Origin: a bacterium
GTDB taxonomy: Bacteria; JAMCPX01
Direction of reading: 5' to 3'
Length of the DNA: 39,109 nt
Assembly: GCA_021792615.1 (NCBI GenBank)
Contig: JAJYUJ010000023.1
Span: 1 to 39,109 of the forward strand
Shown here: piece after piece, positions 18,484 to 26,551 of the stretch
Layout of the letters: the number at the start of each line of letters is the position of its first letter
Position numbering within the stretch: position 1 is the first letter of the stretch
Notes under the pieces: generated by a model
Databases searched by the model: none
Seen by the model: only the letters and a program-made list of their open reading frames with translations
What the model was told of the DNA's origin: nothing
Position numbers and translations under genes: made by a program

Positions 18484-18511
18484 ATAATACATTTTACAAT
18501 CAAAGCAACAA
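18484..18511 (-). promoter_or_regulatory. Promoter for the DUF3467-ispB-gyrA-TPR operon
   Basis: TTGTTG (18511-18506) and TATTAT (18489-18484) at 16 bases on the minus strand. The predicted start at about 18477 is just ahead of AGGAGG (18474-18469). Confidence 0.45.
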
Positions 18512-18617
18512 AAAAGTTCGCAGACATAATAGATTGACAAAACAGCCAAGTTGTTTCAATCTCTATGAGGACAGCAGGATGCCGGACCCCTGACATCAAC
18601 AACCATAAGGAGGTTCT

Positions 18618-19016
18618 ATGATGATAAAGTTAGCGGTATTTATGGCTTTATGCCTTATCGGTCAGCTCGCTATGGAAGCAGTCGCTTATACATTCAAGTT
18701 ATGGACATACACGTCGAAAAAAAACTTCCTCATCCATATCATACTCGCGGTAATGCTCGTGTTCGGGGTACTCTCATACCTTGTCAGCGGCATGCACTGG
18801 TACTTGCGGTATCCCGCGGGTGTCATCGTCGGATTCCTTTACGAGTACGGCAATGCATCCGGACTTGATATGTTTTATTTTCCGGACAACAAATTCCTGA
18901 TATTCAGAAGCAAGGCATCGGTGCTGGTGGTTATTTCGCTCATGTGGGGGTTGTATCCGCTCATTGTCCCTATCGTCTACAGGTACATCGCTCCGGTTAT
19001 CATGAAGGCCGGCTAA
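18618..19016 (+). CDS. Unknown four-helix inner-membrane protein
   Basis: I do not recognise this 132-residue protein. It has four predicted transmembrane helices (about 4-23, 37-56, 60-78 and 102-125) joined by short loops. Aromatic and charged pieces such as LEYEYG-like FLYEYGNASGLDMFYFPDNKF lie between helices 3 and 4. AAGGAGG precedes the ATG well. It stands alone on the plus strand between divergent DUF3467 and convergent ppx. A TTGACA at 18534-18539 could be its -35, but the matching -10 is poor. Codon use looks native. Confidence 0.7.
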   Translation: MMIKLAVFMALCLIGQLAMEAVAYTFKLWTYTSKKNFLIHIILAVMLVFGVLSYLVSGMHWYLRYPAGVIVGFLYEYGNASGLDMFYFPDNKFLIFRSKASVLVVISLMWGLYPLIVPIVYRYIAPVIMKAG

Positions 19017-19021
19017 CCCGA

Positions 19022-19912
19022 TCAGCGTGCAAAGAGGTTTATCATGATGCCGTGGAGCAGTCCCTTCTGGGATACATAGCAATTATCCATGCCGGTCCCT
19101 TCCATGATCTTCATCAGAATGATAAGACCCGGTAAAAGAATATCCGCCTTATCCTCTTCAAGACCTGTCATAGTTTTAATCCCGTCAACCTTCAACAGGC
19201 ATAGTTTATCATAGAATATCCTGAGATCCCCCATCCGCAGACCGTCCGAAGGTTTGAGGGTATTATAAATGGTCCCTATATTGCCGGGCACTCCGATCTG
19301 TACCTGCGGTTTTAACCCCCCGATATGTTTCAGGATGCCGTTGAAATCATCATCAATGGACCTCCCGATCGCCCGTAACTCTTTTGCAGACGGCGGATCA
19401 TGAGTAATGAACCTTTCCTTCAATCTGACAGCTCCATTCTCTATCGACACAGCCAGCTCTATAGTCTCCGGACCACCCACGGACAACTCGGTACTGCCCC
19501 CGCCGATATCGATGACCAATGCCCTTTTACCCTCTATAGCTATACCGTTTACGGCACCGGTATGGATAAGCCGTGCTTCCTCACTACCTGATATGATCTC
19601 AATATCGAATCCCGTTTTTTCCTTGACGAGGTGCAAAAAATAATCCGAATTCTTTGCGGTCCTCAACACACTTGTGGATATCAAACGCAGCCTGTCAATC
19701 CTGTATGCACTTATTACGGAATGTATCTCTAAAAGTCCGTTGAGCGTTCTTTCTATAGCCGCCTGTTTCAGCATACCGTCCGCAAACATACCCTCACTGA
19801 GCCTGTTCGGATACCGGATATAGTTCACCAGATCGTAATGACCGGCCGTTCCCTGCCCGATCGCAAGCCTCATGGCGTTGGTCCCGAGATCAACGACAGC
19901 CACCTGTTTCAT
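19022..19912 (-). CDS. Ppx/GppA phosphatase family protein
   Basis: The 296-residue protein is a sugar-kinase/HSP70/actin-fold phosphatase of the exopolyphosphatase / pppGpp phosphohydrolase family. Seen motifs are VVDLGTNAMRLAIG (phosphate 1), the catalytic-glutamate region IISGSEEARLIHTG, VIDIGGGSTELSVG (phosphate 2), and IGVPGNIGTIYNTL. It has only the two-lobed core, without the C-terminal HD-like domains of E. coli Ppx, as in many short bacterial homologues. Whether polyphosphate or pppGpp is the substrate cannot be decided. It lies 39 bases after the START-domain gene and is likely co-transcribed. Confidence 0.85.
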   Translation of the reverse strand: MKQVAVVDLGTNAMRLAIGQGTAGHYDLVNYIRYPNRLSEGMFADGMLKQAAIERTLNGLLEIHSVISAYRIDRLRLISTSVLRTAKNSDYFLHLVKEKTGFDIEIISGSEEARLIHTGAVNGIAIEGKRALVIDIGGGSTELSVGGPETIELAVSIENGAVRLKERFITHDPPSAKELRAIGRSIDDDFNGILKHIGGLKPQVQIGVPGNIGTIYNTLKPSDGLRMGDLRIFYDKLCLLKVDGIKTMTGLEEDKADILLPGLIILMKIMEGTGMDNCYVSQKGLLHGIMINLFAR

Positions 19913-19951
19913 GATGAACGATTATCCTCCCGAAATCCCCGGAAGATCCTC

Positions 19952-20629
19952 TTATTCATTCTTTCTGAAGGTCCCGCCCGAGTCTACCCATTTTTTCACA
20001 TTTCCAAGAGCAGTTGGCAGGTCCTTGCGCGTCAGAGCATCTTCAATAAATCCGGGGACAAGCAGGCCGATATCGACCTTGCTTCCGTAGCGTGCAAGCG
20101 TATGTGTGTCGTCGACCTTATAAAGATGATAGTATCCATAAAGCTCTTTAAGGTCGTTTTTGTAGTTTGGATCGAGGTGCCATGATAACCTGTACGCAGC
20201 GTTGTTAAATTTGTGGTCCACCCGGTACCTGATATTAAAAAACATTATCTTGAGCATGAATTCGGTAATATTACCGTTATTATCGCCCTGTATTATTTTC
20301 GCTTCCCTGAGGTGCGGCAGGTATTCTTTCTGGCGGTCCGTCTGCTTTAACATGTCCCACACCTTATTTATCGGCTGATCGAACAACAGGGATGCCATTA
20401 TCAGGGACTTTTTATTTTTCCCCTCGCCCGAATCCTGTTTCAGAACGACTATCTTGCCCGCTTCAAGGCTGGCAATATCGGTAACGCTCAACCCTTCGAG
20501 CGCTTTGGGCGGCAAGGGAGGAGAAGAAAGTTTGACACTTTCGTCACCAACAACTCTCACGGGAGACAGGAACAATACCATCAGGAACACAGTCAATCCC
20601 GCATACATCATCCTTTGTAAACTCCGCAT
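19952..20629 (-). CDS. Exported START/SRPBCC-domain protein
   Basis: From the ATG at 20629 the protein has 225 residues, with a signal peptide (hydrophobic MYAGLTVFLMVLFLSPVRVVG, cut around residue 28). After this comes an SRPBCC/START-like ligand-binding domain of the COQ10/polyketide-cyclase type. Its start is ASLLFDQPINKVWDMLKQTD and its end is the amphipathic helix IEDALTRKDLPTALGNVKKWV. Such domains bind lipids or other hydrophobic ligands, here in the periplasm. The chosen start has AGGAGG 7 bases upstream; the longer reading adds eleven residues without a signal-like character. It probably forms an operon with ppx. Its ligand is unknown. Confidence 0.78.
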   Translation of the reverse strand: MRSLQRMMYAGLTVFLMVLFLSPVRVVGDESVKLSSPPLPPKALEGLSVTDIASLEAGKIVVLKQDSGEGKNKKSLIMASLLFDQPINKVWDMLKQTDRQKEYLPHLREAKIIQGDNNGNITEFMLKIMFFNIRYRVDHKFNNAAYRLSWHLDPNYKNDLKELYGYYHLYKVDDTHTLARYGSKVDIGLLVPGFIEDALTRKDLPTALGNVKKWVDSGGTFRKNE

Positions 20630-20661
20630 ACTTCTTCCTCCTGTAGAGATTATTTCTTTCA

Positions 20662-20691
20662 TTGGATTGTTTACACCATTTCTGTTATAAT
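20662..20691 (+). promoter_or_regulatory. Extended -10 promoter for the LivK-like gene
   Basis: A perfect TATAAT (20686-20691) with TGT directly upstream, and TTGGAT (20662-20667) at 18 bases. The leader to 20767 is about 70 bases. Confidence 0.6.
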
Positions 20692-20766
20692 GTCATCTAC
20701 TAATAACCTCTTGCGTGACTATTCACGCCTTCATTCATTAAAAGGGTAACTAACGGAGGCAGGAGA

Positions 20767-21867
20767 ATGATAAGAAAATATATATGGATTGTTTTGCTCT
20801 TGTGCTTGCTGCAGTCTTGCACCCACAAATCAAACGTTATCAGGATAGGCGTTGCAGGACCGATGACCGGAGACCAGTCCGTTTTCGGAAGGGACGAACG
20901 GCGCGGGGTAAAGCTGGCTGTCAGCGAATGGAACCAGAAGGGCGGCGTGCTGGGCAAGAAGATAGAACTTATCGTTGAAGACGACCAGCACGATCCGCGG
21001 CAGGCTGTAGCCGTTGCAAACAGGCTTGTTACGGATGGCGTTGCCGGTGTTATCGGCCATTTTAACAGTAATTGCTCAATACCCGCTTCTGCGGTTTATC
21101 ACAGGGCCGGTATTCCCATGATCTCCCACGGATCCACGAGCCCCCTGCTTACGGAACAGGGGTTTGATAACGTGTTCCGTGTATGCGGCAGGGACGATCA
21201 GCAGGCACGGGTTGCCGCTGATTTTGTCTGTAAAACGCTCGGACTCTCGAGAATAGCGATCATTCAGGACAAAACCACCTATGGCCAGGGCCTCGCGGAC
21301 GAGTTCAGAAGATGGCTGAGCAAAAAATGCAAAGTCGTCTATTACGGCACCATCATCCAGGGGGACAAAGACTTCCACGCGGTTCTCACAAATGTAAAGG
21401 CGCAAAGGCCGGATCTGATCTACTTCGGCGGGGTTTATCCCGAAGGAGGGTTGCTTGTCAAACAGGCACGCCAGCTCGGCATAAAGGCCCTGTTCATGGG
21501 CGGGGACGGCATCATGGGTCCCGAGTTTATAACGATAGCGGGCAGTGCTTCCGACAAGGTGTATGCGACATTCGGTCCGGATATCAATAAGGTACCATCG
21601 GCAAAACAGTTTATCGAAAGTTACCGGAAGCTTTACGGGGAACCCGGTCCGTATTCCGTATATGCTTATGTTGCAGCCACTGTCCTGTTATCGGCAATAA
21701 AAGATTCCGGTTCTTCGAATCCGTCCGTCATTATATCGTACCTTCATTCGCACCGTTTCGATACGGCACTCGGCACTATTGAATTCGACAAAAAAGGAGA
21801 TGTTGTCCACAGCCCCTATGTCATATGGCAGGTCAGGAACGGACGCTTCGAGCAGTTGCAGAGGTAA
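20767..21867 (+). CDS. LivK-like ABC transporter substrate-binding lipoprotein
   Basis: The 366-residue protein has a lipobox ending LLQSC (Cys at about 18) and a Peripla_BP_6 (type I) fold. GVAGPMTGDQSVFGRDERRGVKLAV, read in pieces, and the hinge sequences GVAGVIGHFNSNCSIPAS and IPMISHGSTSPLLT match branched-chain amino acid receptors. The last lobe has YVYAYVAATVLL-like and LGTIEFDKKGDV strands. It should bind an amino acid or related carboxylate. No permease or ATPase genes flank it, so it is an orphan receptor here; it may serve a distant LivHMGF set. It has its own extended -10 promoter and GGAGG upstream of the ATG. Confidence 0.87.
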   Translation: MIRKYIWIVLLLCLLQSCTHKSNVIRIGVAGPMTGDQSVFGRDERRGVKLAVSEWNQKGGVLGKKIELIVEDDQHDPRQAVAVANRLVTDGVAGVIGHFNSNCSIPASAVYHRAGIPMISHGSTSPLLTEQGFDNVFRVCGRDDQQARVAADFVCKTLGLSRIAIIQDKTTYGQGLADEFRRWLSKKCKVVYYGTIIQGDKDFHAVLTNVKAQRPDLIYFGGVYPEGGLLVKQARQLGIKALFMGGDGIMGPEFITIAGSASDKVYATFGPDINKVPSAKQFIESYRKLYGEPGPYSVYAYVAATVLLSAIKDSGSSNPSVIISYLHSHRFDTALGTIEFDKKGDVVHSPYVIWQVRNGRFEQLQR

Positions 21868-21876
21868 GGACAGTGG

Positions 21877-22890
21877 TTACTTCGTATGCTTCGGCGAGGT
21901 AAGCCGCTCGAATTTTTCTATTGCCTCCGGATGTCCCACAGCAATCAGTATGTCATTTTTGTTTAATAGAAAATGCGGCGACGGATTGTAGATAAATTCT
22001 CCGCCGGGCTTCCTGACCGCAATAATGGTAATATCATGAAGCTGGCGTATTTTTGCTTGTTCGACCGTCTTACCATGAAGCTCGGAACCGTCCTGAATCA
22101 TGAGTTCTTCTATCTTCAGCTCGAAATTGGTTTCTGCGGTTGCAAACTCCATAAAGTCTATGACATTGGGCTTGATAACGCTCTGGGCAATCTTCTCCCC
22201 GCCTATGATATAGGGCGATATTACCCGGTTGGCACCTGCTTTGTAGAGCTTGGAAATTGACGAGCTCTCCCCTGCCCTTGAGATGATATACAGGGACGGG
22301 TTCAAGTCCCGTGCCGTAAGAACGGTATAGACGTTATCGGAGTCGTTTGCCATAGCGGCAATAAGACCTTTTGCCTTGTCGATACCCGCCTTCTTTAATA
22401 TTCCTTCATCCGTACCGTCTCCCTGAAGAAACAGATAATCGTTCGTATCTATAATATTCACGATAGCCGGGTCCTTGTCTATGGCTATAAACGGTACGTT
22501 ACCGGCCTTCAGTTTATTCGCAACTATGGAGCCGATCCTGCCCAGTCCGCACAGGATATAATGATCTTTCAGATTTTCTATTGCCTTTGTCACGCGAAAC
22601 CTCCCGATGGTCCTTTTTAATTCTCCTTCAATGATGGCTTTAAACAAACCGCCTGCGCCATAGGTAACGAAACCTATACCGATAGCAATCATAAAAACGG
22701 CGAACAGTTCGCCTTTCGGATCGAGGGGGCGCGCCCCTCCGCTATACCCGACGGTACTCAAGATAACGATTGTCGTATAGAGGGCTTCGATAAAGCTGAA
22801 CTTCTCGATATACATGAATCCGGCAATACCGATAGCCAGAATGCTTACAAGGATGAATGCATACCGGTAGATTTTATGCGATACAGTCAT
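21877..22890 (-). CDS. Two-helix potassium channel with RCK (TrkA-N/TrkA-C) domains
   Basis: The 337-residue protein has two transmembrane helices (about 10-28 and 61-82) around a pore loop with filter TVGYSGG (46-52). It then has a Rossmann RCK-N domain (ILCGLGRIGS, residues about 112-121, with an acidic IAIDKD at the second strand) and a TrkA-C domain near 250-330. This is the MthK-like layout for ligand-gated K+ channels. The canonical filter is TVGYG; here Ser50 replaces the last glycine. Its ATG overlaps the ilvE stop as ATGA, so translation is coupled. Whether it conducts K+ selectively needs measurement; the ligand is unknown. Confidence 0.88.
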   Translation of the reverse strand: MTVSHKIYRYAFILVSILAIGIAGFMYIEKFSFIEALYTTIVILSTVGYSGGARPLDPKGELFAVFMIAIGIGFVTYGAGGLFKAIIEGELKRTIGRFRVTKAIENLKDHYILCGLGRIGSIVANKLKAGNVPFIAIDKDPAIVNIIDTNDYLFLQGDGTDEGILKKAGIDKAKGLIAAMANDSDNVYTVLTARDLNPSLYIISRAGESSSISKLYKAGANRVISPYIIGGEKIAQSVIKPNVIDFMEFATAETNFELKIEELMIQDGSELHGKTVEQAKIRQLHDITIIAVRKPGGEFIYNPSPHFLLNKNDILIAVGHPEAIEKFERLTSPKHTK

Positions 22891-23810
22891 ACCTTGTAAT
22901 AGAAAAGCCAGTCTTTATGCCGTTTATCTTTTCCTCTTACGATATCGAAAAATTTTTTTTGTAAACGCTGGGTGATTTTCTCGGGCCTTCCTGTACCTAT
23001 CTTTCTGTCATCCACCTCGCGTATCGGCGTAATCTCCGCCGCAGTACCGCTGAGAAATGCGCCATCAGCAATATAAAGCTCGTCCCTGGTAAACCGGACC
23101 TCCTCGACGGGGATACCGCTCTCTTGTGCAAGCTGGATAATCGTGGCTCTCGTTATGCCCGACAAAATGGATGTCAGGGGCGGTGTTTTGAGGACACCGT
23201 TCTTAACGATGAATACGTTTTCCCCGCTGCCCTCTGCCACATACCCTTCGTCATCGAGCAGTATCGTCTCGTCATAACCCGCCAGTTTCGATTCTTTTTT
23301 TGCAAGGATCGAATTTACGTAAGACCCGCCGATCTTTGCCTTGCTCATGGCGGCATTCACATTGTACCGGACATACGACGAGATCTTTATTCTGATACCG
23401 TTCTTCAGGCCTTCATCTCCGAGATAAGCCCCCCATGGCCATGCTGCTATGACTATCTGAACCGGATTGTTTTCGACATAAAGTCCCATGTCCCCATAAC
23501 CATAAAATGCAATCGGTCTTATGTAGCCTGCCTTGAGTTTGTTTGTTTGCAGCGTTTGCACAATGGCATTTTTGATCTCCTGCCTTGAGTAAGGATAATC
23601 CATCAGCATTATATGGGCGGAATCAAAAAATCTATCCACATGTTGATCGAGTCTGAATACCGCGGACTTTCCGTTGTCCGAGGCATAGGCACGAATACCT
23701 TCGAATGGTGCTACGCCATAGTGCAGGGAATGTGTCAATACGTGCACCCTGGCATTATCCCATTTTACCAGCTTGCCGTCCATCCATATATATTCTGTTT
23801 TCTGAATCAT
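22887..23810 (-). CDS. ilvE: Branched-chain amino acid aminotransferase
   Basis: The 307-residue fold-type IV PLP enzyme interconverts branched-chain amino acids and their 2-oxo acids. The PLP lysine is K159 in SKAKIGGSYVNS. Other motifs are HSLHYGVAPFEGIRAY near the N-terminus, DDEGYVAEGSGENVF (phosphate and PLP contacts), and LSGTAAEITPIREVD (the SGTAA loop that recognises substrate). These are typical of IlvE, not D-amino acid transaminase or ADC lyase. Length is standard. GGAGGAAG precedes the ATG. It sits between the DUF4388-J-TPR gene and the K+ channel gene on one transcript. Confidence 0.93.
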   Translation of the reverse strand: MIQKTEYIWMDGKLVKWDNARVHVLTHSLHYGVAPFEGIRAYASDNGKSAVFRLDQHVDRFFDSAHIMLMDYPYSRQEIKNAIVQTLQTNKLKAGYIRPIAFYGYGDMGLYVENNPVQIVIAAWPWGAYLGDEGLKNGIRIKISSYVRYNVNAAMSKAKIGGSYVNSILAKKESKLAGYDETILLDDEGYVAEGSGENVFIVKNGVLKTPPLTSILSGITRATIIQLAQESGIPVEEVRFTRDELYIADGAFLSGTAAEITPIREVDDRKIGTGRPEKITQRLQKKFFDIVRGKDKRHKDWLFYYKV

Positions 23811-23825
23811 GCGTTTCTTCCTCCG

Positions 23826-25310
23826 TTACTTAAAGAATTTTTTGAATACTCCCTTTTGGCCTTTTTGGGAGAGTTCAAAAGCCCTTATTTCCCTCAAGGC
23901 ATCTATATTCTGCTGATTTTTGGCGTACGCCGTCTTGAATGCCTCGTGCGCTTTTTGTTCCTCGCCCTTCACTTTCAATATTCTGCCGAGAAAGTAATAA
24001 CCCGAATCATGCTCCTTGTTGAGCTGCAGCCCCCGCTTTATATATTCCAATGCCTTTGCCCTTGCTTCTTCCGAGTTCGGGTCTAAACGGAATATAGACC
24101 ATCCGAGGTACGAGAAGTATTCACCCTCCGTTGAATTCAACTCAACGGCCCACTTGAAGTTTTCATAGGCCTCTTTGATGTTATTTGTTTTCAGGAGGAT
24201 CTGGCCTTTCTGGAATTGGAGTTCGGCCTTTACGATTTTATCCGCTTCGTTGTTCTCGATCTGCTTTTTCCCGGACTTGAGGTATTCATCGTATTTTTGA
24301 CGCTCTTCGTCGTTGGTCAGCGTTTCGTATGCGGTGGTAACAATCGTAAATATATCGGATGCAGCCTCCTTTATCTCCGGCGGATAATCGAAAAAATGAT
24401 CCGGATGATATTGTTTTGCAAGCACGAAGTAAGCCTTTTTTATCGCTGCACTGTTCGCCTGTTGATTGACATGAAAGCACTCGTAATAATTTTTCTCTTT
24501 TAATTCATCGAGCTTGTCTTTGAACTCTTCGATCAATTTCCGGTGTTCCTCGTTGAACTTGACTTTTTCTTCTTCCATCCCGGCCTCGGTCTCCTTCTGC
24601 TTTTTGTCCTCGATAAACCCCATCCCCAGGAATAAATACACAAGGCTTGCAGCTTCTTCCTGTTTCATCTGTACGCCCGCTAAAATCTGACCGAGCGTCC
24701 TATCCGATGTCATTTTCAAAAGAAGGTTTAATTCGGTTTGCGTCAGGCTGAACAGCGTCGGGTCATACTGTTCTTTACCCTTCCCGTATGTCGTTTCAGC
24801 GTTCTTGTTCGTGAATTCGAGCAAAACGCTCTTGGGCAGATGCATCTTCACGCCTTCGACAATAAGATTAAACAATGACATGGAAAACTGAGAGACGATA
24901 TTTTCGGGAAGCGCGGTCTCCCGGAAATGAAACGCACCGTCGCTCATACTGAAGGTATACACAAATCTCATGCGAAGCTGAAGCTTCAGGGCATCGTTGA
25001 TGTTGATCGGCAAAAGCCCTCTTTCCTGCAAAACCGTCCCGTGCCGCTTCTTTTTCTCGAGGACCTCTTTCAGGGAATCTTCATAATCGGGCTGGCTTAT
25101 CAGCCCATTCTCAAACAACACCCTGCCGAACGTCTCTTTCAAAATGTTAGACCTTCCGCCAACGAGCAGGCCGTTTTTAAAATATAATTCTTTTTTAAAC
25201 TTGCCCGCTTCCACTCTCATGATACCCTCTAATTTCGTCGTTGCAATATTCCTTAGCACAGCTACGAATTGAGGGTTATCTATATGTCCGGAATTGCTTA
25301 ACCCTGCCAT
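23826..25310 (-). CDS. DUF4388-J domain-TPR fusion protein
   Basis: The 494-residue cytoplasmic protein joins three modules. Residues about 12-115 form a DUF4388 (PATAN-like) domain (GIMRVEAGKFKKELYFKNG). A middle winged-helix-like segment (about 185-230) and a charged helix follow. Next is a J domain at about 272-342 with the HPD motif in KQYHPDHFF, and then TPR repeats (about 362-470; LQFQKGQILLKTNNIKEAYENF). The HPD implies stimulation of a DnaK. DUF4388 proteins are frequent in Deltaproteobacteria and tied to signalling. No transmembrane segment is seen. A TATAAT lies right at the ATG and no Shine-Dalgarno sequence is present, so translation may be leaderless. Confidence 0.85.
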   Translation of the reverse strand: MAGLSNSGHIDNPQFVAVLRNIATTKLEGIMRVEAGKFKKELYFKNGLLVGGRSNILKETFGRVLFENGLISQPDYEDSLKEVLEKKKRHGTVLQERGLLPININDALKLQLRMRFVYTFSMSDGAFHFRETALPENIVSQFSMSLFNLIVEGVKMHLPKSVLLEFTNKNAETTYGKGKEQYDPTLFSLTQTELNLLLKMTSDRTLGQILAGVQMKQEEAASLVYLFLGMGFIEDKKQKETEAGMEEEKVKFNEEHRKLIEEFKDKLDELKEKNYYECFHVNQQANSAAIKKAYFVLAKQYHPDHFFDYPPEIKEAASDIFTIVTTAYETLTNDEERQKYDEYLKSGKKQIENNEADKIVKAELQFQKGQILLKTNNIKEAYENFKWAVELNSTEGEYFSYLGWSIFRLDPNSEEARAKALEYIKRGLQLNKEHDSGYYFLGRILKVKGEEQKAHEAFKTAYAKNQQNIDALREIRAFELSQKGQKGVFKKFFK

Positions 25311-25316
25311 ATTTTA

Positions 25317-25346
25317 ATTATATACTTAAATCAGCAAAACATTCAA
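25317..25346 (-). promoter_or_regulatory. Promoter for the J-domain/ilvE/channel operon
   Basis: TTGAAT (25346-25341) and TATAAT (25322-25317) at 18 bases on the minus strand. The expected start falls on or next to the ATG at 25310. Confidence 0.55.
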
Positions 25347-25390
25347 TAAAAATATTGCAACATTGCCCCTTATTGATGTAGGTATTAAAA

Positions 25391-26539
25391 ATGTTCAAAC
25401 ATGCAAAAAAGAAACTTATTATTTTTGGTTCGGTTCTGCTTCTTATATTGCTCGTACCGCAATACGGCTCATCCGGCACCGCCATACCTACGGTACGGGT
25501 CAAGGTCTTTCATGACGTTTCAACCCTGCACATAGAGGGCAGGGACCTTCAGCTTATCGATACCTATAGGAATTTATACATATTCAGGAACCCCGGCATT
25601 TCGTATATCATCATATCTGCCGCCCGCAACGGCATCATGGTAAACAAGGCGGTGTATCCTGCCCGCATGGTAACCCTCATCTTCTCGGGGGGTGTGGTAC
25701 GAATAAACGGCACATTATTGAGAGGACACCTTGAGATAGCCAACACAGACAACGGGCATCTCATCGTCGTCAATGATATCAATCTCGAATCTTATGTCGC
25801 CGGGCTTGTAAATGCAGAGATGCCGCATAATTGGCCCCTGGAAGCACTCGAAGCACAGGCCGTGGTCGCCCGGACATACGCATTATGGCAGAAGTCGAAG
25901 CACCTCGACCAATACTTCGACATGGAGAACGGGGTCATGGACCAGGTGTACACCGGAGTCGATTCCGAAGACAGCAAGGGATGGGAAGCGGTGAACGCAA
26001 CCCGGGGGCAGATCATAACCTACGGGGGTAAGCCTATACTCGCGATGTACCATTCCATCTGCGGCGGGGAAACGGAAAACTCCGAGGATGCGATCGGATA
26101 CAAATATCCGTACCTGCGTGCCGTAAAATGTAATTTTTGCAGGATCGCGCCCGGCTTCAACTGGAAGTATACGATCGGGTTCAAATCTCTTGCAGACCGA
26201 TTGATTATAAAGGGCTACACTTTGTCGGCTGTATACGGGTTCAAAATACTGAAGAGGAGCAGGACACAAAGGGTAATGACTGCCCGGATCATCACCAACC
26301 GGGGAAACATCGACCTCGACGGCGTCACCCTTCGCGGAGTCTTAGGGTATGATAAATTGAGAAGTACTTTGTTTTGGATACAGGTTAAAAATAATAAAAT
26401 ATTTTTTAGCGGCAGAGGATTTGGACATGGGGTGGGCATGTGCCAATGGGGAGCTTATGGTATGGCTAAAAAAGGATACAACTACCGGCAGATTATCCAT
26501 TACTATTATAAGCATGTACATATAGAGAGGTTTTATTGA
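25391..26539 (+). CDS. SpoIID/LytB-family lytic transglycosylase
   Basis: The 382-residue protein has an N-terminal anchor or signal (KKLIIFGSVLLLILLVP) and a SpoIID domain. The catalytic glutamate should be E143 in NAEMPHNWPLEALEAQAVVARTYA, as in Bacillus SpoIID. A CGGETENSED motif and a cysteine pair (KCNFC) follow. The C-terminal GRGFGHGVGMCQWGAYGMA is a family signature. SpoIID cuts glycan strands that have lost their stem peptides. Nothing in the window suggests spore formation; in non-sporulating bacteria, homologues act in division or cell-wall remodelling. The start has no strong Shine-Dalgarno sequence. The patatin and DedA genes follow closely. Confidence 0.87.
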   Translation: MFKHAKKKLIIFGSVLLLILLVPQYGSSGTAIPTVRVKVFHDVSTLHIEGRDLQLIDTYRNLYIFRNPGISYIIISAARNGIMVNKAVYPARMVTLIFSGGVVRINGTLLRGHLEIANTDNGHLIVVNDINLESYVAGLVNAEMPHNWPLEALEAQAVVARTYALWQKSKHLDQYFDMENGVMDQVYTGVDSEDSKGWEAVNATRGQIITYGGKPILAMYHSICGGETENSEDAIGYKYPYLRAVKCNFCRIAPGFNWKYTIGFKSLADRLIIKGYTLSAVYGFKILKRSRTQRVMTARIITNRGNIDLDGVTLRGVLGYDKLRSTLFWIQVKNNKIFFSGRGFGHGVGMCQWGAYGMAKKGYNYRQIIHYYYKHVHIERFY

Positions 26540-26551
26540 AAGGTGTTGAAT

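Noticed and set aside
18534-18562. A TTGACA upstream of the unknown membrane protein gene
   Set aside because: No acceptable -10 lies 16-18 bases away (CAATCT at best), so I do not call a promoter.
25347-25390. A plus-strand promoter for the SpoIID-like gene
   Set aside because: TTGCAA is present, but any -10-like sequence is at a wrong distance.
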